A stretch of 64,000 nt of DNA from SABY01 sp964523795. Lineage in GTDB: Bacteria; Bacteroidota; Bacteroidia; Bacteroidales; 4484-276. Positions 35,827 through 42,909 of the stretch are shown here, one piece after another. Made by a program: the position numbers and the translations under genes. The notes below the pieces were generated by a model that worked only from the letters and a program-made list of their open reading frames with translations, searched no databases and was not told where the DNA came from. Where the stretch lies: NCBI GenBank assembly GCA_964523795.1, contig CAZGAO010000019.1, positions 1 through 64,000 of the forward strand. The letters run 5' to 3'. The stretch's first letter is position 1. Every line of letters begins with the position of its first letter.

Positions 35827-36828
35827 TCAATCCACTCCAAGCCAAATAGTTTGAAACAATCCTGCCCCCACCGATCCCAGATAGAAGCCAAGTCCGGCTT
35901 GGTGGAAAAAAGATGTAAAAGAGCCTGACGAATACCACTCGTATCCAAACAAAAATATAGAACCGTAGAGGAGGATGCCTGCGAAAATGAAAAAGATTTT
36001 TGTTTTGAAATTTGTTAAAATCACCAAAAGATTGATGGCATAAAATCCGTAGGTCAAAGCAATTAAACTTCCTATCATCAAATGCCAGTGCGGAGTAGAA
36101 CCATAGTTATCGGCATTGAAAAATATACCGGTATCGAACAAGGCCGAGAATCCGCTTACTTTATGCGCACCGCCAAAATTGTAGGTGGGCATGAAGAATG
36201 CCACCGCCATTATTGCGGCAAAAATTAATAGAATTACACTTTTGCTTGTTGTATCGGAGTTTTTGGCAACGGCATTTTTATCAGCTTCCATTCCGGCAGC
36301 ATAATCCAAAATCCCACCATCTTCAAAATAATGATATTCAGACTCGGAGTACCAGCCCTTAATCTCGGCGTACCCTTTTACTGTTGCGTTATTACCCAGG
36401 CTAAGGAAAAGTTTGATAATGCCATGGATGGATGAAAATGTTTTGCCCTTAAAGTTTGAAACCGCTGGAAAATTTCGTTTACAATGCGAGGAAAATGAAT
36501 CCCAATCCACATACGTTTTAAAGCGTCCTGTTTTACTGTTTTTATATATGTGATACCCAAAGTACAAGGAGAGCAAGGTGCGGATTTTCATGTAATCCGA
36601 TTGTATAAAATCCAGTTGCATTAATCCTTCAAGGCGCTGAAGACCCACCTTTATTCTATCATTGTCAGTGTCTCGATATGCTTTGTCCAAAATATCAAAG
36701 GTTTTGGATAGCAATGCATCGGGGTTTGAACTCAGGATTATTAGTTTTTCTTCTTCACTCAGGATTTGAAAGTCATTTTTCAAATCCATGATGAAGATTG
36801 CTTCGTTACCGTCTTTTTTCCAAGGCAT
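35827..36828 (-). CDS. Membrane protein with N-terminal helical cytoplasmic domain, 333 aa
   Basis: Residues 1-190 are soluble and mostly helical (LSEEEKLIILSSNPDALLSKTFDIL; LQRLEGLMQLDFIQ), and four membrane segments follow from about residue 200. A start at Met14 is also possible. The family is not recognised. It lies 22 bp after the TPR gene and 52 bp before the 189-aa membrane gene, forming an apparent operon. Confidence 0.65.
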   Translation of the reverse strand: MPWKKDGNEAIFIMDLKNDFQILSEEEKLIILSSNPDALLSKTFDILDKAYRDTDNDRIKVGLQRLEGLMQLDFIQSDYMKIRTLLSLYFGYHIYKNSKTGRFKTYVDWDSFSSHCKRNFPAVSNFKGKTFSSIHGIIKLFLSLGNNATVKGYAEIKGWYSESEYHYFEDGGILDYAAGMEADKNAVAKNSDTTSKSVILLIFAAIMAVAFFMPTYNFGGAHKVSGFSALFDTGIFFNADNYGSTPHWHLMIGSLIALTYGFYAINLLVILTNFKTKIFFIFAGILLYGSIFLFGYEWYSSGSFTSFFHQAGLGFYLGSVGAGLFQTIWLGVD

Positions 36829-36850
36829 GATGTGTTTTTATTTTTGGTGG

Positions 36851-37342
36851 TTACCTAATTTTATTCAATACATTAATGGCTGCTTGATTGCCAAGTTCTT
36901 CAGCTTTTAAAAAGTGCTTGATAGCTGCTTTGCCCACATCCATGTTTTTAGTTTTTTGACCCACTTTGTAAAGAATTATACCCATATTGTAATAGGCATT
37001 ATCAAGGTTTGGGTTTAATTTTGTTGCTCTATCAAAATCCCTGAGTGCTTCCTCAAGTTTGTTGTTTTCCTGATGAGTAACGGCACGGTTATAAATAATT
37101 CCTGCATCCGAAGGGTCGAGGATGGCAGCCTGATTGTAATCGCTAATTGCCTTTGGGTAAAATGTACTATCGTTGCTTGATAAATCTGCAAAGAGGTTAG
37201 CGCGGTTTAAAAAGGCTATTGAATTTTTGTCATCCAGGCTAATTGCCTGATTATAGCACGAGAGGGCTTTTTCAAGGTTTCCCTGGTTATAATATTTATT
37301 GCCCAAATCATTTATCTGTATGCTTTTTATTGTATTCGACAT
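36851..37342 (-). CDS. TPR-repeat protein, 163 aa
   Basis: About four tetratricopeptide units fill the protein (GNKYYNQGNLEKALSCYNQAI, ISDYNQAAILDPSDAGIIYN, LEEALRDFDRATKLNPNLDNAYYNMG). There is no signal peptide. It would be a cytoplasmic scaffold for the membrane proteins encoded just downstream. Confidence 0.85.
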   Translation of the reverse strand: MSNTIKSIQINDLGNKYYNQGNLEKALSCYNQAISLDDKNSIAFLNRANLFADLSSNDSTFYPKAISDYNQAAILDPSDAGIIYNRAVTHQENNKLEEALRDFDRATKLNPNLDNAYYNMGIILYKVGQKTKNMDVGKAAIKHFLKAEELGNQAAINVLNKIR

Positions 37343-37369
37343 AATATATTTTTTTTTTAATTAGGTAAA

Positions 37370-37409
37370 AACCAAACTGAACATTTACAACGAAACATCC
37401 AGTTTGGTT
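37370..37409 (-). terminator. Terminator-like hairpin, related to 33360-33395
   Basis: AACCAAACTG pairs with CAGTTTGGTT, with an imperfect inner stem. On the minus strand TTTTTACC follows. It ends the unit of the 65-aa zinc-finger gene. Its similarity to the other hairpin suggests segmental duplication inside the block. Confidence 0.6.
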
Positions 37410-37491
37410 GAGGGGGATGGGGTCATTTCTTCGGCTTTTCCCATTGCCCGTTTTTTATCCAATTCAAAACATGTTGATACATAATTGTTGA

Positions 37492-37689
37492 TTATCCATA
37501 CTTTTGAGCAACCTCCCTGCTACAATTTGGGCACAGCAAATGATGTGTTATTTTACCATTTGGGCTTGCGAAATCGTGCGAGGTAATGTGTTCGCGACAC
37601 ATTTTGGAAAGGCATCGTTCGCATTTAGCCATTTCACTGTTGGCTTTTGTCTCTTTACAAATTGGACAAGTTGAATTAAATAATCCCAT
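37492..37689 (-). CDS. Small Cys-rich zinc-finger protein, 65 aa
   Basis: Starts MGLFNSTCPICKETKANS. Cysteine pairs are CPIC (8/11), CERC (23/26) and CPNC (53/56), with an additional Cys and His residues in MCREHITSH, as in a treble-clef or RING-like double zinc site. It lies 5 bp after zinc-ribbon gene B and is probably translated with it. The function is unknown. Confidence 0.75.
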   Translation of the reverse strand: MGLFNSTCPICKETKANSEMAKCERCLSKMCREHITSHDFASPNGKITHHLLCPNCSREVAQKYG

Positions 37690-37694
37690 CGTAT

Positions 37695-37850
37695 TTATTT
37701 TTTCAATGAATATTTTTCACATTTCGGGCACTGATGCGTTCGCCCTTTTCCACAGGTTGAGCAAATAAATCCGCATTTTGAGCAGAACTTGGCTCCCGGC
37801 CAGGAAGTTTCTTTGCTTTGCCCGCAGAGGGCACATCTTTGTTTCGACAT
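37695..37850 (-). CDS. Small zinc-ribbon protein, paralogue B (51 aa)
   Basis: Same architecture as paralogue A: MSKQRCALCGQSKETSW, four CxxC pairs, ending EKYSLKK. About 70 bp upstream of the ATG are nearly the same as upstream of paralogue C, so the unit of leader plus gene was duplicated. On the minus strand a TTGTTT and a TATAAT-like box occur in that shared leader. Confidence 0.78.
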   Translation of the reverse strand: MSKQRCALCGQSKETSWPGAKFCSKCGFICSTCGKGRTHQCPKCEKYSLKK

Positions 37851-38024
37851 AATTTTTACGTTTTTGTGTTTGTACTATTATTATAGTCCCATTTTTATGA
37901 TTTGGTAAACAAGATTTTGAACTTTTTTTTCATTAGATGATATTACCCATAAAAAACGTCGGTTGTGAAAGACTTCTTTTGAGGTAATAAAAAGCCGCCC
38001 TGGTATTTTCACCAAGCACTTTTC

Positions 38025-38207
38025 TTATGATGTGCAACTCTTGATAAATCGTATCAAATACCACAGAACCAGGCAAAATGCAATGACATAAAAAACTGTT
38101 GAACCTTTTTGCCAGCCAAGTTTCTTAAGCAACCAACCAATTCCCCAGGCAACCAAAATGCCTCCAACCGGGCCTATAAAGTTTTCATAGATCGATAAAA
38201 CTACCAT
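38025..38207 (-). CDS. Small membrane protein, 60 aa
   Basis: Two hydrophobic segments (FIGPVGGILVAWGIGWLL and VFYVIAFCLVLWYLIRFI) are joined by KKLGWQKGS. It starts 8 bp after zinc-ribbon gene C. No family was recognised; the close spacing supports a real gene. Confidence 0.6.
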   Translation of the reverse strand: MVVLSIYENFIGPVGGILVAWGIGWLLKKLGWQKGSTVFYVIAFCLVLWYLIRFIKSCTS

Positions 38208-38215
38208 GGTTCAAT

Positions 38216-38371
38216 TTATTTTTTCAATGAATATTTTTCACATTTAGGGCACTGATGTGTTCGGCTCTTACCGCAGGTTGAACAAATGAATCCGCATTTT
38301 GAGCAGAACTTGGCTCCCGGCCAGGAGGTTTCTTTGGTTTGCCCACAGAGGGCACATCTTTGTTTCGACAT
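38216..38371 (-). CDS. Small zinc-ribbon protein, paralogue C (51 aa)
   Basis: MSKQRCALCGQTKETSW with four CxxC pairs, ending CEKYSLKK. It differs from paralogue B at only two positions (Ser12 to Thr and Gly36 to Ser by my reading). It is the first gene of the minus-strand accessory block and shares its upstream leader with gene B. Confidence 0.78.
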   Translation of the reverse strand: MSKQRCALCGQTKETSWPGAKFCSKCGFICSTCGKSRTHQCPKCEKYSLKK

Positions 38372-38844
38372 AATTTTTACGTTTTTGTGTTAGTACTATT
38401 ATTATAGTCCTATTTTTATGTTTTGGTAAACAAGATTTTGTAATTATTTTTCACCCGGCAAATTCTGCCTAAGCATGAAGAGTCCATTTTGAAAGTCGGA
38501 AATGAAAAGCGCAAATGGGATGCAGCCAAAAAAAATTGCGAAGGGATTTTTGATTTTTAATTGGAAAGCGGATAAAAATATTAATATGGTCTGTCGTTTT
38601 AAAAAGCATCTTTTTCGCCGGATTTGGATTGAATCGTAAAATAAAAGGATATTTAGGGAAGAAAAAAATAAAGGTTTTCCCATATCCGCAAATTTGCTGT
38701 ATCGGGAAATATTTGTGGTAGAAAGGCAGGGTGTATAGTTGCTGAGGGGCTCGCAAAAGTCCGGGCTGAAGGGAAGTGCAGCGAAAGAAATGCAGTATGT
38801 AGGTTTGATGCCGGCTTTTTTGTAGAGTGGTATTGGTGGCGGTT
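38372..38844. other. Intergenic region without a convincing gene
   Basis: The right-hand part of the shared zinc-ribbon leader is at 38372-38440. The rest is AT-rich; the short open frames here have no sensible composition or relatives that I recognise. Confidence 0.4.
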
Positions 38845-40650
38845 TTATTTTTTGGATAGTTTTTGAAATTGCGAGGGTGTCATGCCCGCTATATTTTTAA
38901 AAGCACGGTAAAAGGTGGATTGGGTCATGCCAATTTCGGCGGGTATGGCCGAAAGCGAATTCTTTTTTAAATAGCTATCATCGGCTATTAATTTCATCGC
39001 TTCGTTTACGCGGAAGGAGGTAATGTATTCGTTTACGGTTTTCCCGGTGTGGTCTTTTATGGCTTTTTGAATGTAATCGTAGTTCGAGTTCAATTTGTCG
39101 GCCAAGACATCGCGGTTCAGGTTTTTGATTTTGTACAAGTCTGCTTCCTGCATTTTCTGTTCTATCAATTGGAACAGCTCCCCGTTTTTCAGTATTTCTT
39201 TTTTATCCTTAGTTTCCGTCCGTTCGATCAGCTCCATGTTTTTGCGGTACGGCACTTTGTAAGCTGCATTTTTTCGGCGGTATTGGATAAAAAGCAAGAG
39301 CAGCAGAGTGCTTACAATCGCCAGCCCTACAATTACGCTGATGATGATGGTTTGTTTTTTTGACAGTTGCACCTGGTGCAGCAAAGCTGTTTTCTGGCTT
39401 TCTTTATCAAAGTGGTACTGTGTTTCAAGGCGGGTGGTTTCGGCAATGGTTTCGGCAATGGTTTCGGCATTGAACAGGCTGTCGGCGTAGTGCTTAAAGG
39501 TTTTGTGGTATTGCAGAGCCAAATCCGGTTGGCTCGCTTGCTCGAAGGCTTTGCTGAGCAGTTGTGCCGCATCGCGGTGCATGTCGGGAGCCTGAATATC
39601 GTGTGATAAATTATAAGTTTTTGTCAGGTATTCGATGGCTTTCTGAAAATCGCCGGCTTTCAGGTAGTAGCTGCCCATCAGTTTGTAATTGTAACAGAGC
39701 GGGTGGGGATCGTTGCGCTCCAAAAAAGTTTTGTTACTCTCTTCCAGGTAAAACATGGCACTGTCGGGCTGGTTGTTTTTTAGGAGTACTTCGCCAATAT
39801 TCATCTGCACAATGGCTTGTCCGAAGGTATAATTTATCGTTGCGCTCAAGGCCAGTCCCTTGCGAAAAGCATCCATGGCATTTTGGTTTTGCCCAGTCGA
39901 GTTGTAGGCCACGCCGAGGTTGGCCAGGGTATGCACCGCATTGTGGGTTTTGCCTATTTGTTCGTAAATTTGGATGGCGCGCGAGTAGTTGTCGATGGCC
40001 TTTTGGTAATTCTGGAGCTTGGTTTGGCAAACGGCCACCGCACCCAGTGCATAAGCGATGCTGTTGCTGTCGGCTTGTTGCTCGGCACTTTGCAGGGCTT
40101 TTATCTTGTATTCGAGTGCTTTGGGCAACATTCCTTTCTTTTCGTAAACCAGACTTGCATTTGCATAGTTAAGCCCCAATCCACGCAGATCGTTGATGTC
40201 TTCCAGGATTTTTTGTGCCTCGCCAAAATAGTGCAGGGCTTCATCATATCGTGAGAGGTGTTGCAGGGATGAGCCAATAGTTATGCTGGTGTAAGCCTGA
40301 TTTTTCAGGTTGCCCAGCTTTTGTTCGATTTTTAAGTTGGTTATCCAATAATCCAGGCTAAGGTCGAACCTGTGTTGATATTCGTAAACCATGGCCAGCA
40401 TGCGGTAGCCCAGGGCAAGGCCTTCATTATTTTTTATGCTGTCGGCAAGATTGATTAAAACCTTACTATAGGTGATGGCCTGCTCGGGATTTGCCGGCGT
40501 ATTGGCTTTGATGAGCTGCTCATAAATTTCAATTTTTTCGTTGGCAGGAGCTATTTCTAGGGCTGTTTTCAGGCTGTCTGTATTAATTTCTGCATAAGAA
40601 GAAAGTGCTAAACCTGGAATTAATATAAAAAAGAGTAGCAGATTTTTCAT
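38845..40650 (-). CDS. TPR sensor-regulator with membrane helix and C-terminal AraC-type HTH
   Basis: The 601-aa protein has a signal peptide (LLLFFILIPGLALSSYA), periplasmic TPR repeats at about 60-390, one membrane helix (about 430-455, IIISVIVGLAIVSTLLLLLFIQY) and a cytoplasmic AraC-family DNA-binding domain in the last 100 residues (ending IAGMTPSQFQKLSKK). It is a one-component membrane regulator type common in Bacteroidota. A 12-bp triplication encodes ETIA-ETIA-ET just before the membrane helix. Confidence 0.88.
   Translation of the reverse strand: MKNLLLFFILIPGLALSSYAEINTDSLKTALEIAPANEKIEIYEQLIKANTPANPEQAITYSKVLINLADSIKNNEGLALGYRMLAMVYEYQHRFDLSLDYWITNLKIEQKLGNLKNQAYTSITIGSSLQHLSRYDEALHYFGEAQKILEDINDLRGLGLNYANASLVYEKKGMLPKALEYKIKALQSAEQQADSNSIAYALGAVAVCQTKLQNYQKAIDNYSRAIQIYEQIGKTHNAVHTLANLGVAYNSTGQNQNAMDAFRKGLALSATINYTFGQAIVQMNIGEVLLKNNQPDSAMFYLEESNKTFLERNDPHPLCYNYKLMGSYYLKAGDFQKAIEYLTKTYNLSHDIQAPDMHRDAAQLLSKAFEQASQPDLALQYHKTFKHYADSLFNAETIAETIAETTRLETQYHFDKESQKTALLHQVQLSKKQTIIISVIVGLAIVSTLLLLLFIQYRRKNAAYKVPYRKNMELIERTETKDKKEILKNGELFQLIEQKMQEADLYKIKNLNRDVLADKLNSNYDYIQKAIKDHTGKTVNEYITSFRVNEAMKLIADDSYLKKNSLSAIPAEIGMTQSTFYRAFKNIAGMTPSQFQKLSKK
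39436..39470 (-). repeat. 12-bp in-frame tandem repeat, about three units
   Basis: GGTTTCGGCAAT is repeated at 39436, 39448 and (partly) 39460. The number of units could change by slippage without breaking the frame and would lengthen the helix before the membrane segment. Confidence 0.7.
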
Positions 40651-40730
40651 AGGCTTGAGCTTGGATATGGGTATTTTTTGTTATTACAAGTCAAAAAAAA
40701 TTGGGGGCTAAAATAAAAAAAATCCTTCGC

Positions 40731-40812
40731 AGTCACACCGTGAATTCTGCCTGAGCCTGAAACATTATTTTGGGAAGTGGTGCAACAGCCAGGAGCCATT
40801 CACGGTGTGACT
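40731..40812 (+). repeat. 82-bp palindrome-ended repeat, copy 6
   Basis: Ends are exactly AGTCACACCGTGAAT and ATTCACGGTGTGACT. Interior TCTGCCTGAGCCTGAAAC then TTTTGGGAAGTGGTGCA. It lies 17 bp before the -7 box of the MazF-like pair. Confidence 0.9.
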
Positions 40813-40829
40813 TTTGTTAAAAAAAAAAC

Positions 40830-40837
40830 TATCTTTG
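40830..40837 (+). promoter_or_regulatory. -7 element of the MazF-like toxin-antitoxin pair
   Basis: TATCTTTG fits the consensus and lies 26 bp before the antitoxin ATG. The -33 region would fall within or next to the right end of repeat copy 6. Confidence 0.45.
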
Positions 40838-40863
40838 CTAAAATTATTTTTATAATTTTTGAT

Positions 40864-41064
40864 ATGAAAACCATCGAAATTACACTAGGCAGCGAAAACG
40901 ATTTTGAAAGGGTAAATGCCCTTATTGCCCAACTAAAGCTGGAAAAAAATTTCAAAATCACTGAAAAGAATCCGATGCTTGACCCCATTACTTTGCTTTC
41001 GCAGGAAAGCCTGTCGGAAGAGTGGGACAGTGTAGAAGACAAGCGTTGGGATAGCCTCCTGTAA
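40864..41064 (+). CDS. Antitoxin of a MazF/PemK-like pair
   Basis: The 66-aa acidic protein starts MKTIEITLGSENDFERV. The C-terminal tail LSEEWDSVEDKRWDSLL is the kind of disordered acidic segment that wraps MazF toxins. An upstream in-frame ATG at 40777 lies before the promoter and in the repeat, so it is rejected. The toxin gene starts 12 bp downstream. Confidence 0.7.
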   Translation: MKTIEITLGSENDFERVNALIAQLKLEKNFKITEKNPMLDPITLLSQESLSEEWDSVEDKRWDSLL

Positions 41065-41076
41065 AAAAATATCCTT

Positions 41077-41409
41077 ATGTTTAATCAGGGAGATATAGTC
41101 AGCGTTCATTTTCCGTTTTCGGAAGCCAGCCTTAGCAAAAAACGCCCCGCCCTCATTATTTCCAACACCAAAATAAACCAAACCGGCGATTACCTTCTGG
41201 TGCAGATTACCTCCAAAACAAAACATGATGGTTTGTCACTGCAAATAAATAGGGCAAACTACGACAGATGGGAGTTGCCACTTAGAAGTTATATCCGCCT
41301 TCATAAAATCTTCCTTCTTAATGAATCCCTCATCATTCGCAAAGTTACATCGGTAAAAAGCACATTTTTGGCCTCGGTTACAGCAGGTATTACAGAGTTG
41401 ATCCAATAG
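41077..41409 (+). CDS. MazF/PemK-family endoribonuclease toxin
   Basis: The 110-aa protein has the family start FNQGDIVSVHFPFSEASLSKKRPALII, then LLVQITSK and the C-terminal helix with VKSTFLASVTAGITEL. The MazF-type Arg after the first loop and the Ser/Thr near ITSK are present. It would cleave mRNA when the antitoxin is lost. Confidence 0.82.
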   Translation: MFNQGDIVSVHFPFSEASLSKKRPALIISNTKINQTGDYLLVQITSKTKHDGLSLQINRANYDRWELPLRSYIRLHKIFLLNESLIIRKVTSVKSTFLASVTAGITELIQ

Positions 41410-41433
41410 CATTTCTTCTCCGCAATATGAAAT

Positions 41434-41517
41434 AGTCACACCGTGAATGCTGCCAAAGCCTGAAACTCCACTTTTTGAGCGATTGCACCACTTTCCGGAG
41501 TTATTCACGGTGTGACT
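41434..41517 (+). repeat. 84-bp palindrome-ended repeat, copy 7
   Basis: Exact 15-bp inverted ends. It separates the MazF-like pair from the RelE/ParE-like pair and ends 17 bp before the -7 box of the next antitoxin. Confidence 0.9.
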
Positions 41518-41534
41518 TTTTCCAGAAAGTTTCG

Positions 41535-41542
41535 TATTTTTG
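41535..41542 (+). promoter_or_regulatory. -7 element 4 bp before the antitoxin ATG
   Basis: TATTTTTG fits TAnnTTTG. With the usual 5-7 bp distance to the start site, transcription would begin at or next to the ATG at 41547, giving a leaderless mRNA. Confidence 0.45.
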
Positions 41543-41546
41543 CCTT

Positions 41547-41843
41547 ATGAAAACTCTTTTGGTTGATATTGAAGATGCCGCTAATTTGCAGGCTTTTATA
41601 CAGGTAGTTAAAAAACTTAGCTTCGTAAAATCTGTGAAGCCGCTCAGTCCTGATAAAAAAGAATCAAACCTTTCATCGGCAAATGAAGCACCGGGCGAAT
41701 ACAATTGGACAAATCCCTCACGGCCTGCTTCAGAACAAGAAATTGATCTTTTGATAGATAGCATGGAACGCTCTAAGGGAGGTTTTGCTGCGGATGAGGT
41801 TCGGCAAAAGATGAAACAATGGGCGGCGCAGAAATCAAAATAG
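41547..41843 (+). CDS. Antitoxin of a RelE/ParE-like pair
   Basis: The 98-aa protein starts MKTLLVDIEDAANLQAFIQ. The first half is a short alpha/beta segment and the second half is acidic and helical (EQEIDLLIDSMERSKGGF, ADEVRQKMKQWAAQ), typical of antitoxin tails that bind RelE/ParE toxins. Its end overlaps the toxin gene by 25 bp. The sequence from 41475 to the ATG lies in the repeat and promoter. Confidence 0.7.
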   Translation: MKTLLVDIEDAANLQAFIQVVKKLSFVKSVKPLSPDKKESNLSSANEAPGEYNWTNPSRPASEQEIDLLIDSMERSKGGFAADEVRQKMKQWAAQKSK

Positions 41844-42118
41844 TATGGAAACCGGAAGCTCTTACAGCCCTCCAAAATATATACGACTATGTATGGGATT
41901 GCTCTCCTGAAAATGCCGAAAATCTTATTGATCAATTGATTGATTTTGGAGATGGTCTCGGCGTTTTTCCCTTTAAATATGTTGAATGCAGGCACAAGAA
42001 ATTTAGCGAAAGAAATTTCAGATGTGCAGTTTATAAAAAGAACTGGATTTTTCTTTTCAAGATTACACCTTCCGGTTTAATGATTCATAATATTATCCAT
42101 GCTAAAGCGGTTTCCTGA
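41819..42118 (+). CDS. RelE/ParE-family toxin
   Basis: The 99-aa protein shows the RelE/ParE pattern: EIKIVWKPEALTALQNIYDYV, then PENAENLIDQLIDF, FRCAVYKKNWIFLFKI and a C-terminal basic/His strand (IHNIIHAKAV). The start MGGAEIKIVW overlaps the antitoxin reading frame, a common arrangement. It is expected to block translation or gyrase. Confidence 0.82.
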   Translation: MGGAEIKIVWKPEALTALQNIYDYVWDCSPENAENLIDQLIDFGDGLGVFPFKYVECRHKKFSERNFRCAVYKKNWIFLFKITPSGLMIHNIIHAKAVS

Positions 42119-42132
42119 TTTTTTAATTTAGT

Positions 42133-42215
42133 AGCCACACCGTGAATTCTGCCTGAGCCTGAAACTCTACTTTTGGGAAGCGGTGCTACTGCCTGGACTT
42201 ATTCACGGTGTGACT
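42133..42215 (+). repeat. 83-bp palindrome-ended repeat, copy 8
   Basis: Left end AGCCACACCGTGAAT (one change) and exact right end. It follows the RelE/ParE toxin stop by 14 bp. Confidence 0.9.
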
Positions 42216-42233
42216 TTCATCCGTGTTATCAGC

Positions 42234-42316
42234 AGTCATACCGTGAATCCTGCCTGAGCCTGAAACACTCTTTTTGGGAAATAGTGCAATTGCTTAGACT
42301 TATTCACGGTGTGACT
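42234..42316 (+). repeat. 83-bp palindrome-ended repeat, copy 9
   Basis: Left end AGTCATACCGTGAAT (one change) and exact right end. It is separated from copy 8 by 18 bp and lies 67 bp before the -7 box of DUF1640 gene B. Confidence 0.9.
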
Positions 42317-42383
42317 TTTATCGTAGGTTATGTGAAAACTAATATTTGCGAAAATCAAATTTCCACCATTTATTTAAGTTTTG

Positions 42384-42391
42384 TATCTTTG
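42384..42391 (+). promoter_or_regulatory. -7 element of DUF1640 gene B
   Basis: TATCTTTG lies 23 bp before the ATG, at the same distance as in paralogue A. The surrounding ATTTATTTAAGTTTT and GCCTTCAT are shared by both genes. Confidence 0.55.
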
Positions 42392-42414
42392 CCTTCATTA
42401 ATAAATTATCACTT

Positions 42415-42909
42415 ATGCCTGAAACATTCACATTCGATACCCTGGCTTATAGCAAGCGGCTGATGGCTGCGGGCTTTACGCAACAGCAGGCAGAGATACA
42501 GGCCGAAACCTTCAGGGAGATTATTGATGATAAACTGGCTTCCAAACGAGATTTGAAAGAACTTGATACCAGCCTAAAGCGTGATATTGCACACATGCGG
42601 ATCGAACTCAAACGTAATATTTCGGAATTGAGAGTTGAACTCAAACGTGATATTTCGGAATTGAGAGTTGAACTCAAACGTGATATGAAGGAGATGGAAA
42701 TAGCTTTTAGAGCAGATATCGATGAAAAGCACAATTCGCTAAAGCGTGATATTGAAGATCTAAGAGTAGAACTCAAGCGCGACATGAAAGAGATGGAAAT
42801 TACTTTTAGCAATCAATTTAAAAACCTCGAATCGAAACTCACCATTAAACTCGGTGGTATGATGGCTGCATCTATTGCCATTGTTGCTGCACTGATGAAA
42901 TTACTCTAA
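42415..42909 (+). CDS. DUF1640-like coiled-coil membrane-anchored protein, paralogue B
   Basis: The 164-aa protein is nearly identical to paralogue A over its first 50 and last 40 residues. It differs in the number and sequence of 11-residue coiled-coil repeats in the middle, where a 33-bp exact tandem duplication is visible. The C-terminal anchor (MMAASIAIVAALMKLL) is the same. It is the last gene of the repeat-bounded series. Confidence 0.82.
   Translation: MPETFTFDTLAYSKRLMAAGFTQQQAEIQAETFREIIDDKLASKRDLKELDTSLKRDIAHMRIELKRNISELRVELKRDISELRVELKRDMKEMEIAFRADIDEKHNSLKRDIEDLRVELKRDMKEMEITFSNQFKNLESKLTIKLGGMMAASIAIVAALMKLL
42617..42682 (+). repeat. 33-bp exact tandem duplication inside DUF1640 gene B
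   Basis: Units 42617-42649 and 42650-42682 are identical and each encodes one 11-residue hendecad (ISELRVELKRD). This is direct evidence of repeat-number change by slippage. Confidence 0.85.

Noticed and set aside
38444..38756. 79-95 aa minus-strand open frames
   Set aside because: They overlap in different frames, are rich in rare-looking residues and have no conserved features; treated as intergenic.
26469..42316. Integron attC sites
   Set aside because: Layout is cassette-like, but the conserved GTTRRRY core is not present at the repeat ends (only copy 1 has a chance GTTAAAT nearby) and no integron integrase is in the window.
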